A stretch of DNA of 61,841 nucleotides from Oscillospiraceae bacterium (GCA_029007985.1 JAQXIW010000006.1:1-61841), one strand, 5' to 3'; counted from the first letter of the stretch, positions 7,769-16,493 are shown. Numbers and translations are program-made. Notes: generated by a model from the sequence alone, not told the origin.

Positions 7769-8461
7769 TTATATAACTATTTTACTGCCGTCCGGCACAT
7801 CAATGACAGTCACGGTCTCAAGCTTTTCCTTTTTCTTTTTTGGCTTGACGCTTGCCACTATAAAGAGAGAAAACAGAACGCCGATTGCTAATTCACCTAA
7901 GTGAATATACTTTTCAAAATCCGGTATAAAAATTTCCCCTGCGGTAGACAACGCAAACAGAATAACGGTAAAAACAAATACCCTTTTCAGAGTTTTCTTT
8001 GATAGCAATTTTCTCAAAGGCACATCAGGATATTTGACCTTCACCCCTATGATAACCGCAAGAAAAACGCCTAAACACAGCAATACGAAATGAATTATAG
8101 GCGCAGAAAACAGTGAGAGAACTTTCACGGCTACTTTTATAGCAAACCAAAATATAACATAGAGCCCCGAGCAAAAATAAGATAGCACTTTATTGGTCTT
8201 TACTTGCTCGACAGGATTTTCGTCCGGACTGTTGGTTTTCTCTCTCAAATCTATAATATCATCGGCCGATGTGTCCACCGTTCTGACTGCCGCAATGTCC
8301 GCCTCTCTCTGCCGTTTGATTTCGCTGTGATTTTCCAGGGTTTCCCGAGCCATACCCGTACCCAAAACGGCAACGGCAACAGTGCCGACGGCAGCGGCTT
8401 TTTTCATTTCTTTTTTTACTGTTTTTTCAAATTCTTCAAATGAATTATTTTCCGAAGGCAT
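7769..8461 (-). CDS. Hypothetical membrane protein
   Basis: I do not recognise this 230-residue protein. It has a charged N-terminal region of about 90 residues with a short Ala/Gly-rich hydrophobic stretch (AAAVGTVAVAVLGTG, residues 22-36), then about five hydrophobic segments (around 93-115, 120-140, 158-175 and 190-210) and a Lys-rich cytoplasmic turn (KPKKKKEKLE) before the tail IDVPDGSKIVI. It lies downstream of the AbgB-like gene on the same strand after 154 nt that contain an inverted repeat AGAGACA...TGTCTCT, a possible terminator, so it may be transcribed separately. No function can be assigned. Confidence 0.6.
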   Translation of the reverse strand: MPSENNSFEEFEKTVKKEMKKAAAVGTVAVAVLGTGMARETLENHSEIKRQREADIAAVRTVDTSADDIIDLREKTNSPDENPVEQVKTNKVLSYFCSGLYVIFWFAIKVAVKVLSLFSAPIIHFVLLCLGVFLAVIIGVKVKYPDVPLRKLLSKKTLKRVFVFTVILFALSTAGEIFIPDFEKYIHLGELAIGVLFSLFIVASVKPKKKKEKLETVTVIDVPDGSKIVI

Positions 8462-8615
8462 TTTTCCACCTGTCTTCTTTCTTTGATTTTCTCACCGTAT
8501 TCAAATATAATTAACAATAAAATTGTGTTAAAAATGAAAAAGAGACAAATCGACAAGTACGGTTATCGAGAAAAATTATTCGATATGTCTTTTGCCGAAA
8601 TGTCTCTGAAATATT

Positions 8616-9977
8616 TTATTCTTTGAACGGTGCCGCTACGTCATCGCCGATAGGGCATACATATTCAGTACCGTGCATTGCCTGTGCAAATTCTTCTTTT
8701 GCCGCTTTGAGAAGCTCCGGATGGTCAATGATGTCCATTGCACCGAGAGCCATAACCTTGGCGGCACGAATCATACCTTTGAGTCCGATTGTAGAGCCGG
8801 AACAGGATGTAATCATCCATGAGTGACCGCCTGAGAGCGTAGCCGCTGTACATTCAGTATTTTGAACGCCCGGTACAATGTGCATTACATCGCCATAATC
8901 GGTCGAAGCGCCGCCGTTGTAGTTGCCCAGAGGGACAATTTGGTCGGAAATCGGCTTTGTGTTCTCGGTGTAGTACGGTGTTGTCTTGTTGATTTCATCG
9001 GCAAATTTAAGCTCTTCCTCCGTCCATTCGACAAGTGGGACTGCTTCTCTTGCTCTCTGCATTGCGTCTGTAAGAACGCGATTCTGCATTGTCGGGTAAA
9101 TGCCGCCGAGAGATTCGATTGTCAGCGTTGTGCCCGTCATACGAGCCGCGCCGTATGCACATTCGACAACTCTCTGATATGCGTCAATATTTGCCTCTCT
9201 TGAAAGAGCGCGAACAAAGTACTTGACAGAAGACACATCAGGTACGATATTTGCCGCCATGCCGCCCTCGAGAATCTGATAGTGCATTCTTACATCAGGT
9301 GTGACATGTTCACGCAAAAATTCTACGCCAATGTTCATAAGCTGGACAGCGTCAAGAGCACTTCTGCCGTCCTGAGGATTCAAAGCGGCATGAGAAGTTT
9401 TGCCTCTGAAATGGAATATTGCACCTTCAACGCCGTTCATTGTGCCGTATGTGTTCCGGTTTGTTGACGACGGATGCCATGCGATTGTGAAATCGCATTC
9501 TTTGAATGCGCCGTTTTTAGCCATAAAGCCTTTGCCGGTGAGCTGTTCTTCCGCAGGGCAGCCGTAGAAAATAATTGTGCCCTCTTTGCCTGTCCGTTCA
9601 AGCTCGTCCGCAAGACCTACACAAGCCGCAACACAGCCTGCGCCGAGAAGATTGTGACCGCATCCGTGGCCCACGCCGCCCTCTACGACAGGGTTTTTCT
9701 TTGTGTCGACTTTCTGTGACAAGCCCGGCAGACAGTCGTACTCGCCGCAGAAACCTATAACCGGTTTGCCGTGGCCCTTTACTGCTCTGATTGCTGTCGG
9801 CAATGTGTATGCGCCGATTTCTACTTCAAAGCCGTGTGCTTTGAGCACTTCGGCCGTCCGCTTGGCAGCATTTACTTCTTTCCAGCCCATTTCAGGATTT
9901 TCCCAAATGTAGCCGGCAAGATTTTTGAATTCTTGTGCATTTTTATCAATGCTTTCAATACAAATTCTCTTTTCCAT
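8616..9977 (-). CDS. M20-family amidohydrolase, AbgB-like
   Basis: The protein (453 residues) belongs to peptidase family M20D: GYIWENPEMGWKE near the start, GFCGEYDCLPGLS, the metal-site GHGCGHN around residue 110, and a dimerisation insert with RGKTSHAALNPQDGRSALDA. AbgB hydrolyses p-aminobenzoyl-glutamate with AbgA; single-gene clostridial relatives act on various N-acyl amino acids (family knowledge). No abgA or abgT partner is next to it. A GGGAGAATAATATG start region and a strong promoter lie upstream, and the potD terminator separates it from the polyamine operon. Folate recycling is one possible role, not shown by the sequence. Confidence 0.85.
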   Translation of the reverse strand: MEKRICIESIDKNAQEFKNLAGYIWENPEMGWKEVNAAKRTAEVLKAHGFEVEIGAYTLPTAIRAVKGHGKPVIGFCGEYDCLPGLSQKVDTKKNPVVEGGVGHGCGHNLLGAGCVAACVGLADELERTGKEGTIIFYGCPAEEQLTGKGFMAKNGAFKECDFTIAWHPSSTNRNTYGTMNGVEGAIFHFRGKTSHAALNPQDGRSALDAVQLMNIGVEFLREHVTPDVRMHYQILEGGMAANIVPDVSSVKYFVRALSREANIDAYQRVVECAYGAARMTGTTLTIESLGGIYPTMQNRVLTDAMQRAREAVPLVEWTEEELKFADEINKTTPYYTENTKPISDQIVPLGNYNGGASTDYGDVMHIVPGVQNTECTAATLSGGHSWMITSCSGSTIGLKGMIRAAKVMALGAMDIIDHPELLKAAKEEFAQAMHGTEYVCPIGDDVAAPFKE

Positions 9978-10006
9978 ATTATTCTCCCTTGTGAAAATAT
10001 AACTAT

Positions 10007-10035
10007 ATTGTAATCAATTAGAATAAAATAGTCAA
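10007..10035 (-). promoter_or_regulatory. Promoter of the AbgB-like gene
   Basis: On the minus strand TTGACT (10035-10030), a 17-bp spacer and TACAAT (10012-10007) precede the start at 9977. Confidence 0.7.
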
Positions 10036-10114
10036 TAATTACACATAAATTCGAAGCAAATGTTACTATATAAACGCAAGTAAACAGGTGTCCTCGTATA
10101 ATAAATACACAACA

Positions 10115-10184
10115 AAAGCCCGATTTCAAAAGCAATCAAAATACCGAATAAGCGGTTAAACATTGACTTTTGCTGTCGGGCTTT
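10115..10184 (-). terminator. Terminator of the PII-pot operon
   Basis: AAAGCCCGA/TCGGGCTTT (10176-10184 with 10115-10123) closes an extended hairpin with an inner CAAAAG/CTTTTG helix. It lies just after the potD stop and is followed on the minus strand by a T-rich tract. Confidence 0.65.
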
Positions 10185-10194
10185 AAGTTATCAA

Positions 10195-11289
10195 TTATCC
10201 TCTTGCGGTCTTGACCTCTGTCATCGCTTCGACGCATGCGGCGCCGCCTTCTGCGTTAAAGTTGTTGAGCATATACAGTCTGTCCTTTATATCGCCTGAA
10301 AGCACAACCATCGGGCTGGTTGCAAGTTCTTCCGGTAAATATTCGACCGCTGCCGCATTAAAGCTTACATATGGGAATTCCGTCGTAAGCATTGCGGAAA
10401 TTTCAGGTCTGAGAAGGAAGTTTAAGAAAAGTTCTGCCTCTTCCTTGTGCTTTGAAGATTTAAGAATTACAAATGTATCAATGGAAAGCGATACCTTTTC
10501 CTCGTCCATTACAAGAACGACATCATCATTCTGCTGCATTGCCATCATAATGTTGCCTGAGTAAGCATAAGCAAGAGCCGCCTCACCTCTTGCAACGCCG
10601 TCTGCGGCGTCAGCAGGAATAGTGTATGCCTTTACATTGTCGTTGATTGAAATAAGGAAGGCCTTTGCCTCCATGATTTCGTCGACATTTTCACAGTACG
10701 GCTCATAGCCGAGAGCGATAAGGCCCTGGCCGATGTTGCCTGTGGCGTCGTCAGCCATAAGAATTTCGCCTTTGAGTTTCGGGTTTGCAATATCTGTCAT
10801 TTTGTGGACTTCAACGCCGAGCTTGTCAAGTCTCGCCTTGTTACCTATCCATGTTACAACGGTACCCATATAAGGAACGGTGTATTTCTGTTCCGGGTCG
10901 TAGGAAGGATTTACATAAGCCGGGTCGATGTTTGCAAAATTCGGTACATTGTCCCAGTTGATTTCGGCAAGCAAATCGTTTGCCAAAAGTGTTTCAATGT
11001 GGAAATTTGTCGGCACGACAATATCATATCCGGAATCGCCGCCCGCAAGAAGCTTTGCCAACATTTCGTCGTTGGATTCAAAAGTCGTCTCTATTACTTT
11101 GATGCCGTATTCTTCTTCAAAAAGGTCGAGAACCTCCTGTGACATATACTCGGACCAGTTGTAAAGATAGAGTTCTTTTGCGTAGCCGTCGGCGGTTTTT
11201 TCTTCTTCCCTTGAGCCCGAGCAGGCTGTGAAAGCACACATTGCCATCGTCAAAGCAAGAACAAGTGAAATGATTTTTTTCATTTTCAA
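10195..11289 (-). CDS. potD: Polyamine-type ABC transporter substrate-binding lipoprotein (PotD family)
   Basis: The 364-residue precursor has a signal peptide ending in the lipobox FTAC (Cys23) and a PotD/PotF-type fold: KELYLYNWSEYMSQEVLDLF at the mature N-terminus, YDIVVPTNFHIETL, and VPYMGTVVTWIGNKARLD. Family members bind spermidine or putrescine outside the cell. The YNWSEY motif, which contributes aromatic side chains to the polyamine pocket in relatives, is present, so a polyamine or similar cation is a reasonable ligand; guanidino compounds remain possible. It is the last gene of the operon, 53 nt after the amidohydrolase gene. Confidence 0.87.
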   Translation of the reverse strand: MKMKKIISLVLALTMAMCAFTACSGSREEEKTADGYAKELYLYNWSEYMSQEVLDLFEEEYGIKVIETTFESNDEMLAKLLAGGDSGYDIVVPTNFHIETLLANDLLAEINWDNVPNFANIDPAYVNPSYDPEQKYTVPYMGTVVTWIGNKARLDKLGVEVHKMTDIANPKLKGEILMADDATGNIGQGLIALGYEPYCENVDEIMEAKAFLISINDNVKAYTIPADAADGVARGEAALAYAYSGNIMMAMQQNDDVVLVMDEEKVSLSIDTFVILKSSKHKEEAELFLNFLLRPEISAMLTTEFPYVSFNAAAVEYLPEELATSPMVVLSGDIKDRLYMLNNFNAEGGAACVEAMTEVKTARG

Positions 11290-11342
11290 TATCCTCTCAA
11301 TAAATTAAAATATGTATTTTGATTTATCCGAAAATATCGGTG

Positions 11343-12986
11343 TCATCCTCTGTTATAAACACATTCCCCCAAAATGTATGTCCGGTTTATTTTACATTTC
11401 CACAGGTCGTGTTTTTCTGTTTCGTACGGATTAATGTCCAATACAATAAAGTCGGCGTCTTTTCCCTCGGTAAGAGTACCCTTTGATTTTTCAAATCTTG
11501 TCTGATATGCTCCCCCGTAGGTAAGCGCGATCAGAGCATCGTCTATTGATATTCTCTCGTCCGCGCCGAGAGGGTCGAGTTGATCCTCGGAAGGCGATGT
11601 CCTGTTGACCATCAGGTGCAGAGAATCCATAGTCTTCGGTGGGAATGTAACCGGATAGTCTGTGGCTTGGCTTATCACCGTGCCCCGCTTTAAGAATGAA
11701 TTCATCGGGTATTCGCGAGCGGCTCTTTCTGCGCCCAAAAAAGGCTTTTCAAGCTCATCGTAATAAACCGGGTCAAAGAAATGCCAATATGGATTTGTGA
11801 CGGCAATAATTTTGTTATCTGCTATTCTGTCAAACTGATCCGGCCGTATAATTTGAACATGGGTCAGGGCGTTTCTGAAATCTGCCCGGCCGTGCTTTTC
11901 GGAATATTTGTTTTGCGCGTATTCATAGGAATCTATCGCCATATCCGAAGCCGCGTCACCGATAACATGGGTGTGAATGTCAAAACCTCTCTCCAAGGAT
12001 TCAACACAAAGGTTTTTCATCTGTTCCCGAGTGTAAATCGGGTACCCTCTGTCGCCCGGTGCGTCGGCATAATCATCCCTGAGATAAGCGGTATGACATT
12101 CTATTACACCGTCGACAAACATTTTTGTCGTTGTCAGTCTTACCTTTTTATATCCTTTGAGAATATCTCTGATTTTCTCCATTTCGGCAAAGCATTTTGC
12201 GCCGTCGCCGTCCGAGCCTTCAATCGTATAGCCCAGAGTGACATTGAGCTTTAACTTACCCTCGTCCTCCAGCTTTTTATACGCCATAGCTCTGACGAAA
12301 TAGTCTCTGCGGCAATCGTACATCGGCTCAAAAACATTTGTAATGCCGTATGAAAGAGCGATGTCTTGATAGAAAAGTATTGCCTCGCAGTAGTCGTCAA
12401 CCGTCAGAGGACACAGAGCCGGCACGGAATAGGACATTGCCGCCTCTTTCAGCCAGCCCGTTGCATTGCCGTTTTTATCGCGTACGATTTCGCCGCTGAA
12501 CGGATTCGGGGTGTCTTTTGTGATGCCCGACATTTCCAATGCTTTTGTGTTCATCCACCTTGAATGGTGGTCGGAAGCCATCATTACAACCGGCTTGTCG
12601 GCACACACCGAATCCAGCATCCGTGCTGTCGGGCCGTTTTCGTCAAATACACCGTTGTCATAGCCGGCGCCCATTACATATTTGTCGTCCGGGTTTTCGT
12701 TGATGAACGTCTTTATCTTTTCCAAATATTTTTCAACGGTATCAATGTGATAAATGTCACAACCGGACAAAAGCTCCGTGCTCTGTGTTACATGAGCGTG
12801 TCCCTCTGTGATACCCGGCATAATAAAGCCGTCTTTTTTAATTACTTCCGCCCCCGGCAAAGCGATTTTTGCGTTTTCAAGAGACCCGGAGCAGACAATT
12901 TTGCCGTCTTTTACGGCTATTGCCTCAACAAAGAGTTTTTCTCTGTCGGCTGTAAATATTTTGCCCTGTAAAATATATTCTTTCAA
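11343..12986 (-). CDS. YtcJ-like metal-dependent amidohydrolase
   Basis: A 547-residue amidohydrolase of the YtcJ type: N-terminal beta sandwich with KDGKIVCSGS, the HxH metal motif in GITEGHAHVTQ, HTHVIGDAASDMAIDSYEYA in the barrel, and the C-terminal strand LTEGKDADFIVLDINPYETE. The family hydrolyses exocyclic amide or amidine-like bonds, but most members have no known substrate. It is encoded between potC and potD (20 nt after potC), so it probably acts on something imported by this transporter, for example an acylated or guanidino amine. That link is inferred from gene order only. Confidence 0.83.
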   Translation of the reverse strand: MKEYILQGKIFTADREKLFVEAIAVKDGKIVCSGSLENAKIALPGAEVIKKDGFIMPGITEGHAHVTQSTELLSGCDIYHIDTVEKYLEKIKTFINENPDDKYVMGAGYDNGVFDENGPTARMLDSVCADKPVVMMASDHHSRWMNTKALEMSGITKDTPNPFSGEIVRDKNGNATGWLKEAAMSYSVPALCPLTVDDYCEAILFYQDIALSYGITNVFEPMYDCRRDYFVRAMAYKKLEDEGKLKLNVTLGYTIEGSDGDGAKCFAEMEKIRDILKGYKKVRLTTTKMFVDGVIECHTAYLRDDYADAPGDRGYPIYTREQMKNLCVESLERGFDIHTHVIGDAASDMAIDSYEYAQNKYSEKHGRADFRNALTHVQIIRPDQFDRIADNKIIAVTNPYWHFFDPVYYDELEKPFLGAERAAREYPMNSFLKRGTVISQATDYPVTFPPKTMDSLHLMVNRTSPSEDQLDPLGADERISIDDALIALTYGGAYQTRFEKSKGTLTEGKDADFIVLDINPYETEKHDLWKCKINRTYILGECVYNRG

Positions 12987-13006
12987 ACAGGTGTCTCCTT
13001 TTATAT

Positions 13007-13798
13007 TTATGAGTGTTTTTTATCCCACAGTTTCATTACAAGTCTGCCTAAAAGATAAGCGGTTATTATACCTAAAAGGAATAAAGTGGATACAACATAG
13101 ACCTTTGTCGAAATTTTGCTTCTAATCATTCCGTAGACTTTCATAGGGAAGGTCAAATCGCCGGCGCCCGATACAAAGTACGAAATAACAACATCGTCTA
13201 TCGAGAGCGAAATTGACATAAACGCCCCCGAAATAATGCCCGGCGCAAGCAAAGGCAATGTTACCCTTTTCAGAGTGTGCCATTGGTTTGCGCCCAAGTC
13301 CATGGCGGCCTCTTCGATTGAGCGGTCAAAATCCGCTATTCTCGCGCGCAGAGTAACGACAACATAAGGCAAACAGAAGGTCACATGTGCAAAAACCAGA
13401 GTCGGAAAACCGAACGAGAGCCCCATTTTTGTGAAGGTCGCCAGCGAGGCAAGACCGATAACAAGCTCCGGAATTACCATTGGAATATACAAAAGACCGT
13501 TCAGGAATTTTTTCATTTTGAATTCGTAACGGTACATACCGATTGTGGCAAGAGTGCCGAGCCCCACGGAAATAAGCATTGTGACGAGCGCAAGCTTAAT
13601 TGACAGAGCCATATTTGACCAAAGCGGGTCGCCCGCCAGCACCTTTTTATACCATTCAAAAGAAAAGCCTTCAAATGAAAGGTTAGACGCGCCCGAATTG
13701 AACGAATACAGGATAACGACAAAAATCGGAAGGTATAAAAACAAATAAACCAGCGTCATAAACAGTATCGAGCCGATACCGAATTTTTTCTTAGTCAT
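13007..13798 (-). CDS. potC: Spermidine/putrescine ABC transporter permease PotC
   Basis: 263 residues with six predicted membrane helices. The start YLFLYLPIFVVILYSFNSG is typical of PotC, and the EAA loop reads EEAAMDLGANQWHTLKRVTL, which docks onto the PotA ATPase. It follows potB after 13 nt on the same strand and pairs with it as the heterodimeric channel. Confidence 0.9.
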   Translation of the reverse strand: MTKKKFGIGSILFMTLVYLFLYLPIFVVILYSFNSGASNLSFEGFSFEWYKKVLAGDPLWSNMALSIKLALVTMLISVGLGTLATIGMYRYEFKMKKFLNGLLYIPMVIPELVIGLASLATFTKMGLSFGFPTLVFAHVTFCLPYVVVTLRARIADFDRSIEEAAMDLGANQWHTLKRVTLPLLAPGIISGAFMSISLSIDDVVISYFVSGAGDLTFPMKVYGMIRSKISTKVYVVSTLFLLGIITAYLLGRLVMKLWDKKHS

Positions 13799-13811
13799 CT
13801 TCCGTCCTCCT

Positions 13812-14669
13812 TTAAGCCAAATCGTCCAAAGAGCCGACTTTGGAGTACAGCGCCAGAATGATAAGAGTGAATATTATCAGCAGCACCGAAAATGCGGCGC
13901 CCAGAGGCCAGTTTCTCGCCGTGAGGAATTGAGCCTGTATGAGATTGCCCAGATAGGTGGCGGAGCCGCCGCCCATTACATCGGCAACAAAGAAAGCGCC
14001 GATTGACGGAATGAACACCTGTATCGTACCGGCGAATATGCCCGGCAGAGTCTGAGGCAAAATAACTCGTGTAAATGTGTGCAGTTTGCCGGCGCCCAAG
14101 TCCATAGACGCCTCGACAAGCGAATTGTCAAGTTTTGATATGCTTGTGTGCAGCGGCAAAATCATAAACGGCAAAAGACAGTAAACCATACCAAAAAGTA
14201 CGGCACCGTTAGTGTACACCATTGTGATAGGCTTTGAAATAATGCCCAATTTCAACAGGAATGTATTGACAAAGCCGGAATCCCTGAGTATGTTTGTCCA
14301 GCCGTTGAGTCTGACAAGGCCGTTTACCCAGAAAGGCAGCATAAGCAACAGCATAAGAAATCCGGACACTTTCTTTGATGTCTTTGACAGCAAATAAGAA
14401 AACGGATAGCCTATGAGAAGACAGATGAGCGATGTCTGAAAAGCCATTTTCACCGATTTTAAGGTGACTTTCATATACAGCTCGGATACGACGCTCGTGT
14501 AGTTTTTCAAAGTGAAAATATTCTGTATGCCGCCGTAAAGACCTTTTGTCATAAATGATATGTAGACCACATATATGAGCGGCAGCAGCAGGAAAAACAA
14601 AAGCCACAGCGCGGTAGGCCCGACCATTACCAGAATTAACCGTGTATTTTTACGGGGTTTATTCTTCAT
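13812..14669 (-). CDS. potB: Spermidine/putrescine ABC transporter permease PotB
   Basis: A 285-residue polytopic membrane protein with the EAA loop LVEASMDLGAGKLHTFTRVI and a PotB-like N-terminus (GPTALWLLFFLLLPLIYVVY). It overlaps the end of potA by 11 nt, so the two are translationally coupled. It forms the transmembrane pathway with PotC. Confidence 0.9.
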   Translation of the reverse strand: MKNKPRKNTRLILVMVGPTALWLLFFLLLPLIYVVYISFMTKGLYGGIQNIFTLKNYTSVVSELYMKVTLKSVKMAFQTSLICLLIGYPFSYLLSKTSKKVSGFLMLLLMLPFWVNGLVRLNGWTNILRDSGFVNTFLLKLGIISKPITMVYTNGAVLFGMVYCLLPFMILPLHTSISKLDNSLVEASMDLGAGKLHTFTRVILPQTLPGIFAGTIQVFIPSIGAFFVADVMGGGSATYLGNLIQAQFLTARNWPLGAAFSVLLIIFTLIILALYSKVGSLDDLA

Positions 14670-15804
14670 TCGTTTTGCCTCCCGGATTGCCCATCAAGAG
14701 AGAATCTTCAATAAGGTCATAAACGTTGTCTTCTGTTGTATGCATAACCACCGCTTTGTCCAAATCCCAGTAAATATTGACAAGAGTGCCTTTTTCAATA
14801 GGTCTTGCCATAGGGTGCATATTAACTTTGACTTCTTCGCCGTTTGGCAGAGAAACTATTGTTTTCATTACGCTGCCGACAAAGACCTGGTCTTTGACAA
14901 AGCCTTTGAGTGTAAAGCCGTCGGCAGGGACAAGCGATATGTGTACGTTCTCCGGGCGAACGCAAACATAGACGATCTCGTCTTTTCTGAACCCGTCGCC
15001 GAAAGCGGAAACATGTCCGTTCTCCATAACAAGTTGAACTATGCCGTTGTTGTCTTCGACCACACCGGCTTCAAAAATGTTGGATTCGCCGATAAAGTCG
15101 GCAACAAATTTTGTCTTTGGGTTTTCGTATATTTCTCTCGCCGTACCGACTTGTTCGAAAACGCCCTTGTTCATAACGACAATTCTGTCGGACATCGTCA
15201 GAGCTTCTTCCTGGTCGTGAGTGACATATATAAATGTGATGCCCAGCTCTTTTTGAAGTGCCTTGAGCTCAAGCTGCATGGCTTTGCGCAGCTTCATATC
15301 GAGAGCGCCAAGCGGCTCGTCCAAAAGCAAAACCTTTGGGTCGTTGGCAAGAGCGCGGGCAATCGCGACTCTCTGCTTTTGTCCGCCGGATAGTTGTGAC
15401 GGTTTTCTAAGCCCCATTTTGCCCAGCTGTACCATTTCAAGCATCTTTGTCACTTTTTCGTTGATTGTCTTTTTGTCGACTTTCTTTTCGACAAGGCCGA
15501 AAGCGACATTGTCATATATATTCATATGAGGGAAAAGCGCATAGGATTGAAAAACCGTGTTGACATTTCTCTTGTACGGCGGCAGATTTGTCACATCTTC
15601 GCCGTCCAGCAAAACGGTGCCGGTTGTCGGCGTTTCAAAACCGGCTATAATGCGCAAGGTTGTCGTCTTGCCGCAGCCGGAAGGGCCGAGAAATGTGAGA
15701 AATTCGCCCTCATATACTTCAAGATTGGTAGGCTTCAAAATATCGCCTTCACCGTAGTTTTTAGTGATATTCTCAAGCTTGACGATTACTTTCTTATCAT
15801 CCAT
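14659..15804 (-). CDS. potA: Polyamine ABC transporter ATP-binding protein PotA
   Basis: A 381-residue ATPase with Walker A GPSGCGKTT, signature LSGGQKQR, Walker B LLLDEPLGALD and a C-terminal TOBE-type regulatory domain (EIVYVCVRPENVHIS), as in PotA/CysA-type subunits of importers. The 17-nt gap from the PII gene and the coupling to potB place PII and the transporter in one transcript. Direct control of PotA by PII is an attractive guess, with no sequence proof. Confidence 0.93.
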   Translation of the reverse strand: MDDKKVIVKLENITKNYGEGDILKPTNLEVYEGEFLTFLGPSGCGKTTTLRIIAGFETPTTGTVLLDGEDVTNLPPYKRNVNTVFQSYALFPHMNIYDNVAFGLVEKKVDKKTINEKVTKMLEMVQLGKMGLRKPSQLSGGQKQRVAIARALANDPKVLLLDEPLGALDMKLRKAMQLELKALQKELGITFIYVTHDQEEALTMSDRIVVMNKGVFEQVGTAREIYENPKTKFVADFIGESNIFEAGVVEDNNGIVQLVMENGHVSAFGDGFRKDEIVYVCVRPENVHISLVPADGFTLKGFVKDQVFVGSVMKTIVSLPNGEEVKVNMHPMARPIEKGTLVNIYWDLDKAVVMHTTEDNVYDLIEDSLLMGNPGGKTNEE

Positions 15805-15821
15805 TTACGGATTCTCCCCTA

Positions 15822-16160
15822 TTACAGAACGTTTTTACCGTGTTCACCTGTACGAATACGCACTACATCGCTGACATCGGAAATAAAGATTTTGCCGTCG
15901 CCGACGGTATTTGTAGAGAGCTTGTCTACAATGGAAGCGAGAATGGCGTCGAGGTCTTCATCCCAAACAACAGTCATTACATAGAGTTTCGGCAAAAGGT
16001 TGATTTCGATGCCGAGTTTCTGAAATTCCTCATAGTTGCCCTTTTGGTTGCCGGCGCCCATTGCGGACATTACCGTAAAGCCGGAGTATTCATACTGAGT
16101 CAGAATACTTTTAAGCGGCTCAAGTTTTTCAGGTCTGATGATAAGTTCAAGTTTTTTCAT
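15822..16160 (-). CDS. PII-family nitrogen regulator with an altered T-loop
   Basis: 112 residues that align without gaps to GlnB/GlnK over the T-loop. The nucleotide and 2-oxoglutarate site is conserved: Gln39 in GNQKG, the GDGKIFISDV signature and RIRTGEHG (Arg101/Arg103 equivalents). The T-loop has diverged: position 51, the tyrosine uridylylated in proteobacterial GlnB, is Ile, Tyr46 is Phe, and the RGAEY core is replaced by QKLGI. The protein should still sense ATP/ADP and 2-oxoglutarate but cannot be uridylylated at Tyr51. It is the first gene of the pot operon rather than a partner of amtB or glnA, an unusual setting. AGAGGTAAAGAAA precedes the ATG. Confidence 0.9.
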   Translation of the reverse strand: MKKLELIIRPEKLEPLKSILTQYEYSGFTVMSAMGAGNQKGNYEEFQKLGIEINLLPKLYVMTVVWDEDLDAILASIVDKLSTNTVGDGKIFISDVSDVVRIRTGEHGKNVL

Positions 16161-16458
16161 TTTCTTTACCTCTCAATAACATAAATAAGAAAAAGACAAG
16201 TATGCAAAACACATACTTGTCTGAATTTTAGCTTTTTTGTACAGACATACCCAAAAGCCTAATACCGTTCATATTATTGACCGTTTTACAAGTTATGTGT
16301 TTCCAAAACACCGGTTTATAGTAACCAACTTACAAAATTTGAGTTTTTAACTCAATCAATAACGCGGAAATATCATCCGCAAATTTTCGGCATTTGACCC
16401 GGCTGTCCGTATGGCACTAACCTTATTTAAGGGTGGTCAGATGATAAACAATTATCAT
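16161..16458 (-). ncRNA. Long structured 5' leader with terminal attenuator upstream of the PII-pot operon (unidentified)
   Basis: The predicted transcript start is near 16458, so about 298 nt precede the PII start. By eye, on the minus strand: a 7-bp hairpin ATGATAA/TTATCAT; a junction closed by TGACC/GGTCA holding CCTTAAATAAGG and a CC-AUAC-GG hairpin; GCGGA/TCCGC; GAGTT/AACTC; an 11-bp helix TTTTGTAAGTT/AACTTGTAAAA (two wobbles) enclosing GGTT/AACC and GTGTTT/AAACAC; finally a 10-bp terminator stem. It does not resemble T-box, SAM, TPP, lysine, glycine, purine, cobalamin, THF or the glutamine riboswitches as I remember them. It looks like a regulatory RNA controlling read-through into the operon. 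Confidence 0.6.
16190..16221 (-). terminator. Attenuator-type terminator in the PII-pot leader
   Basis: A perfect 10-bp stem, GACAAGTATG with CATACTTGTC (16195-16204 and 16212-16221), is followed on the minus strand by TTTTTCTT. It lies only 30 nt before the PII start, downstream of the promoter, so it must be overridden for expression. Confidence 0.85.
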
Positions 16459-16464
16459 ACGAAA

Positions 16465-16493
16465 ATAATATCACAATTGACTGTCATAGTCAA
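16465..16493 (-). promoter_or_regulatory. Promoter of the PII-pot operon leader
   Basis: TTGACT (16493-16488), 17-bp spacer and TATTAT (16470-16465) on the minus strand. The rest of the gap up to 16610 holds a weak inverted repeat (16539-16547 with 16592-16600) that may terminate the MATE transcript. Confidence 0.75.

Noticed and set aside
14575..15393. A 272-codon open frame on the plus strand opposite potA
   Set aside because: It lies wholly antisense to a clear PotA gene, has no ribosome site and its translation is Phe/Val/Cys-rich without any recognisable domain; it is a frame shadow.
16400..16440. AAGGGTGGT on the plus strand, reminiscent of a T-box core
   Set aside because: It is on the strand opposite to the downstream operon, lacks the following ACCGCG and has no specifier stem; no plus-strand gene follows.
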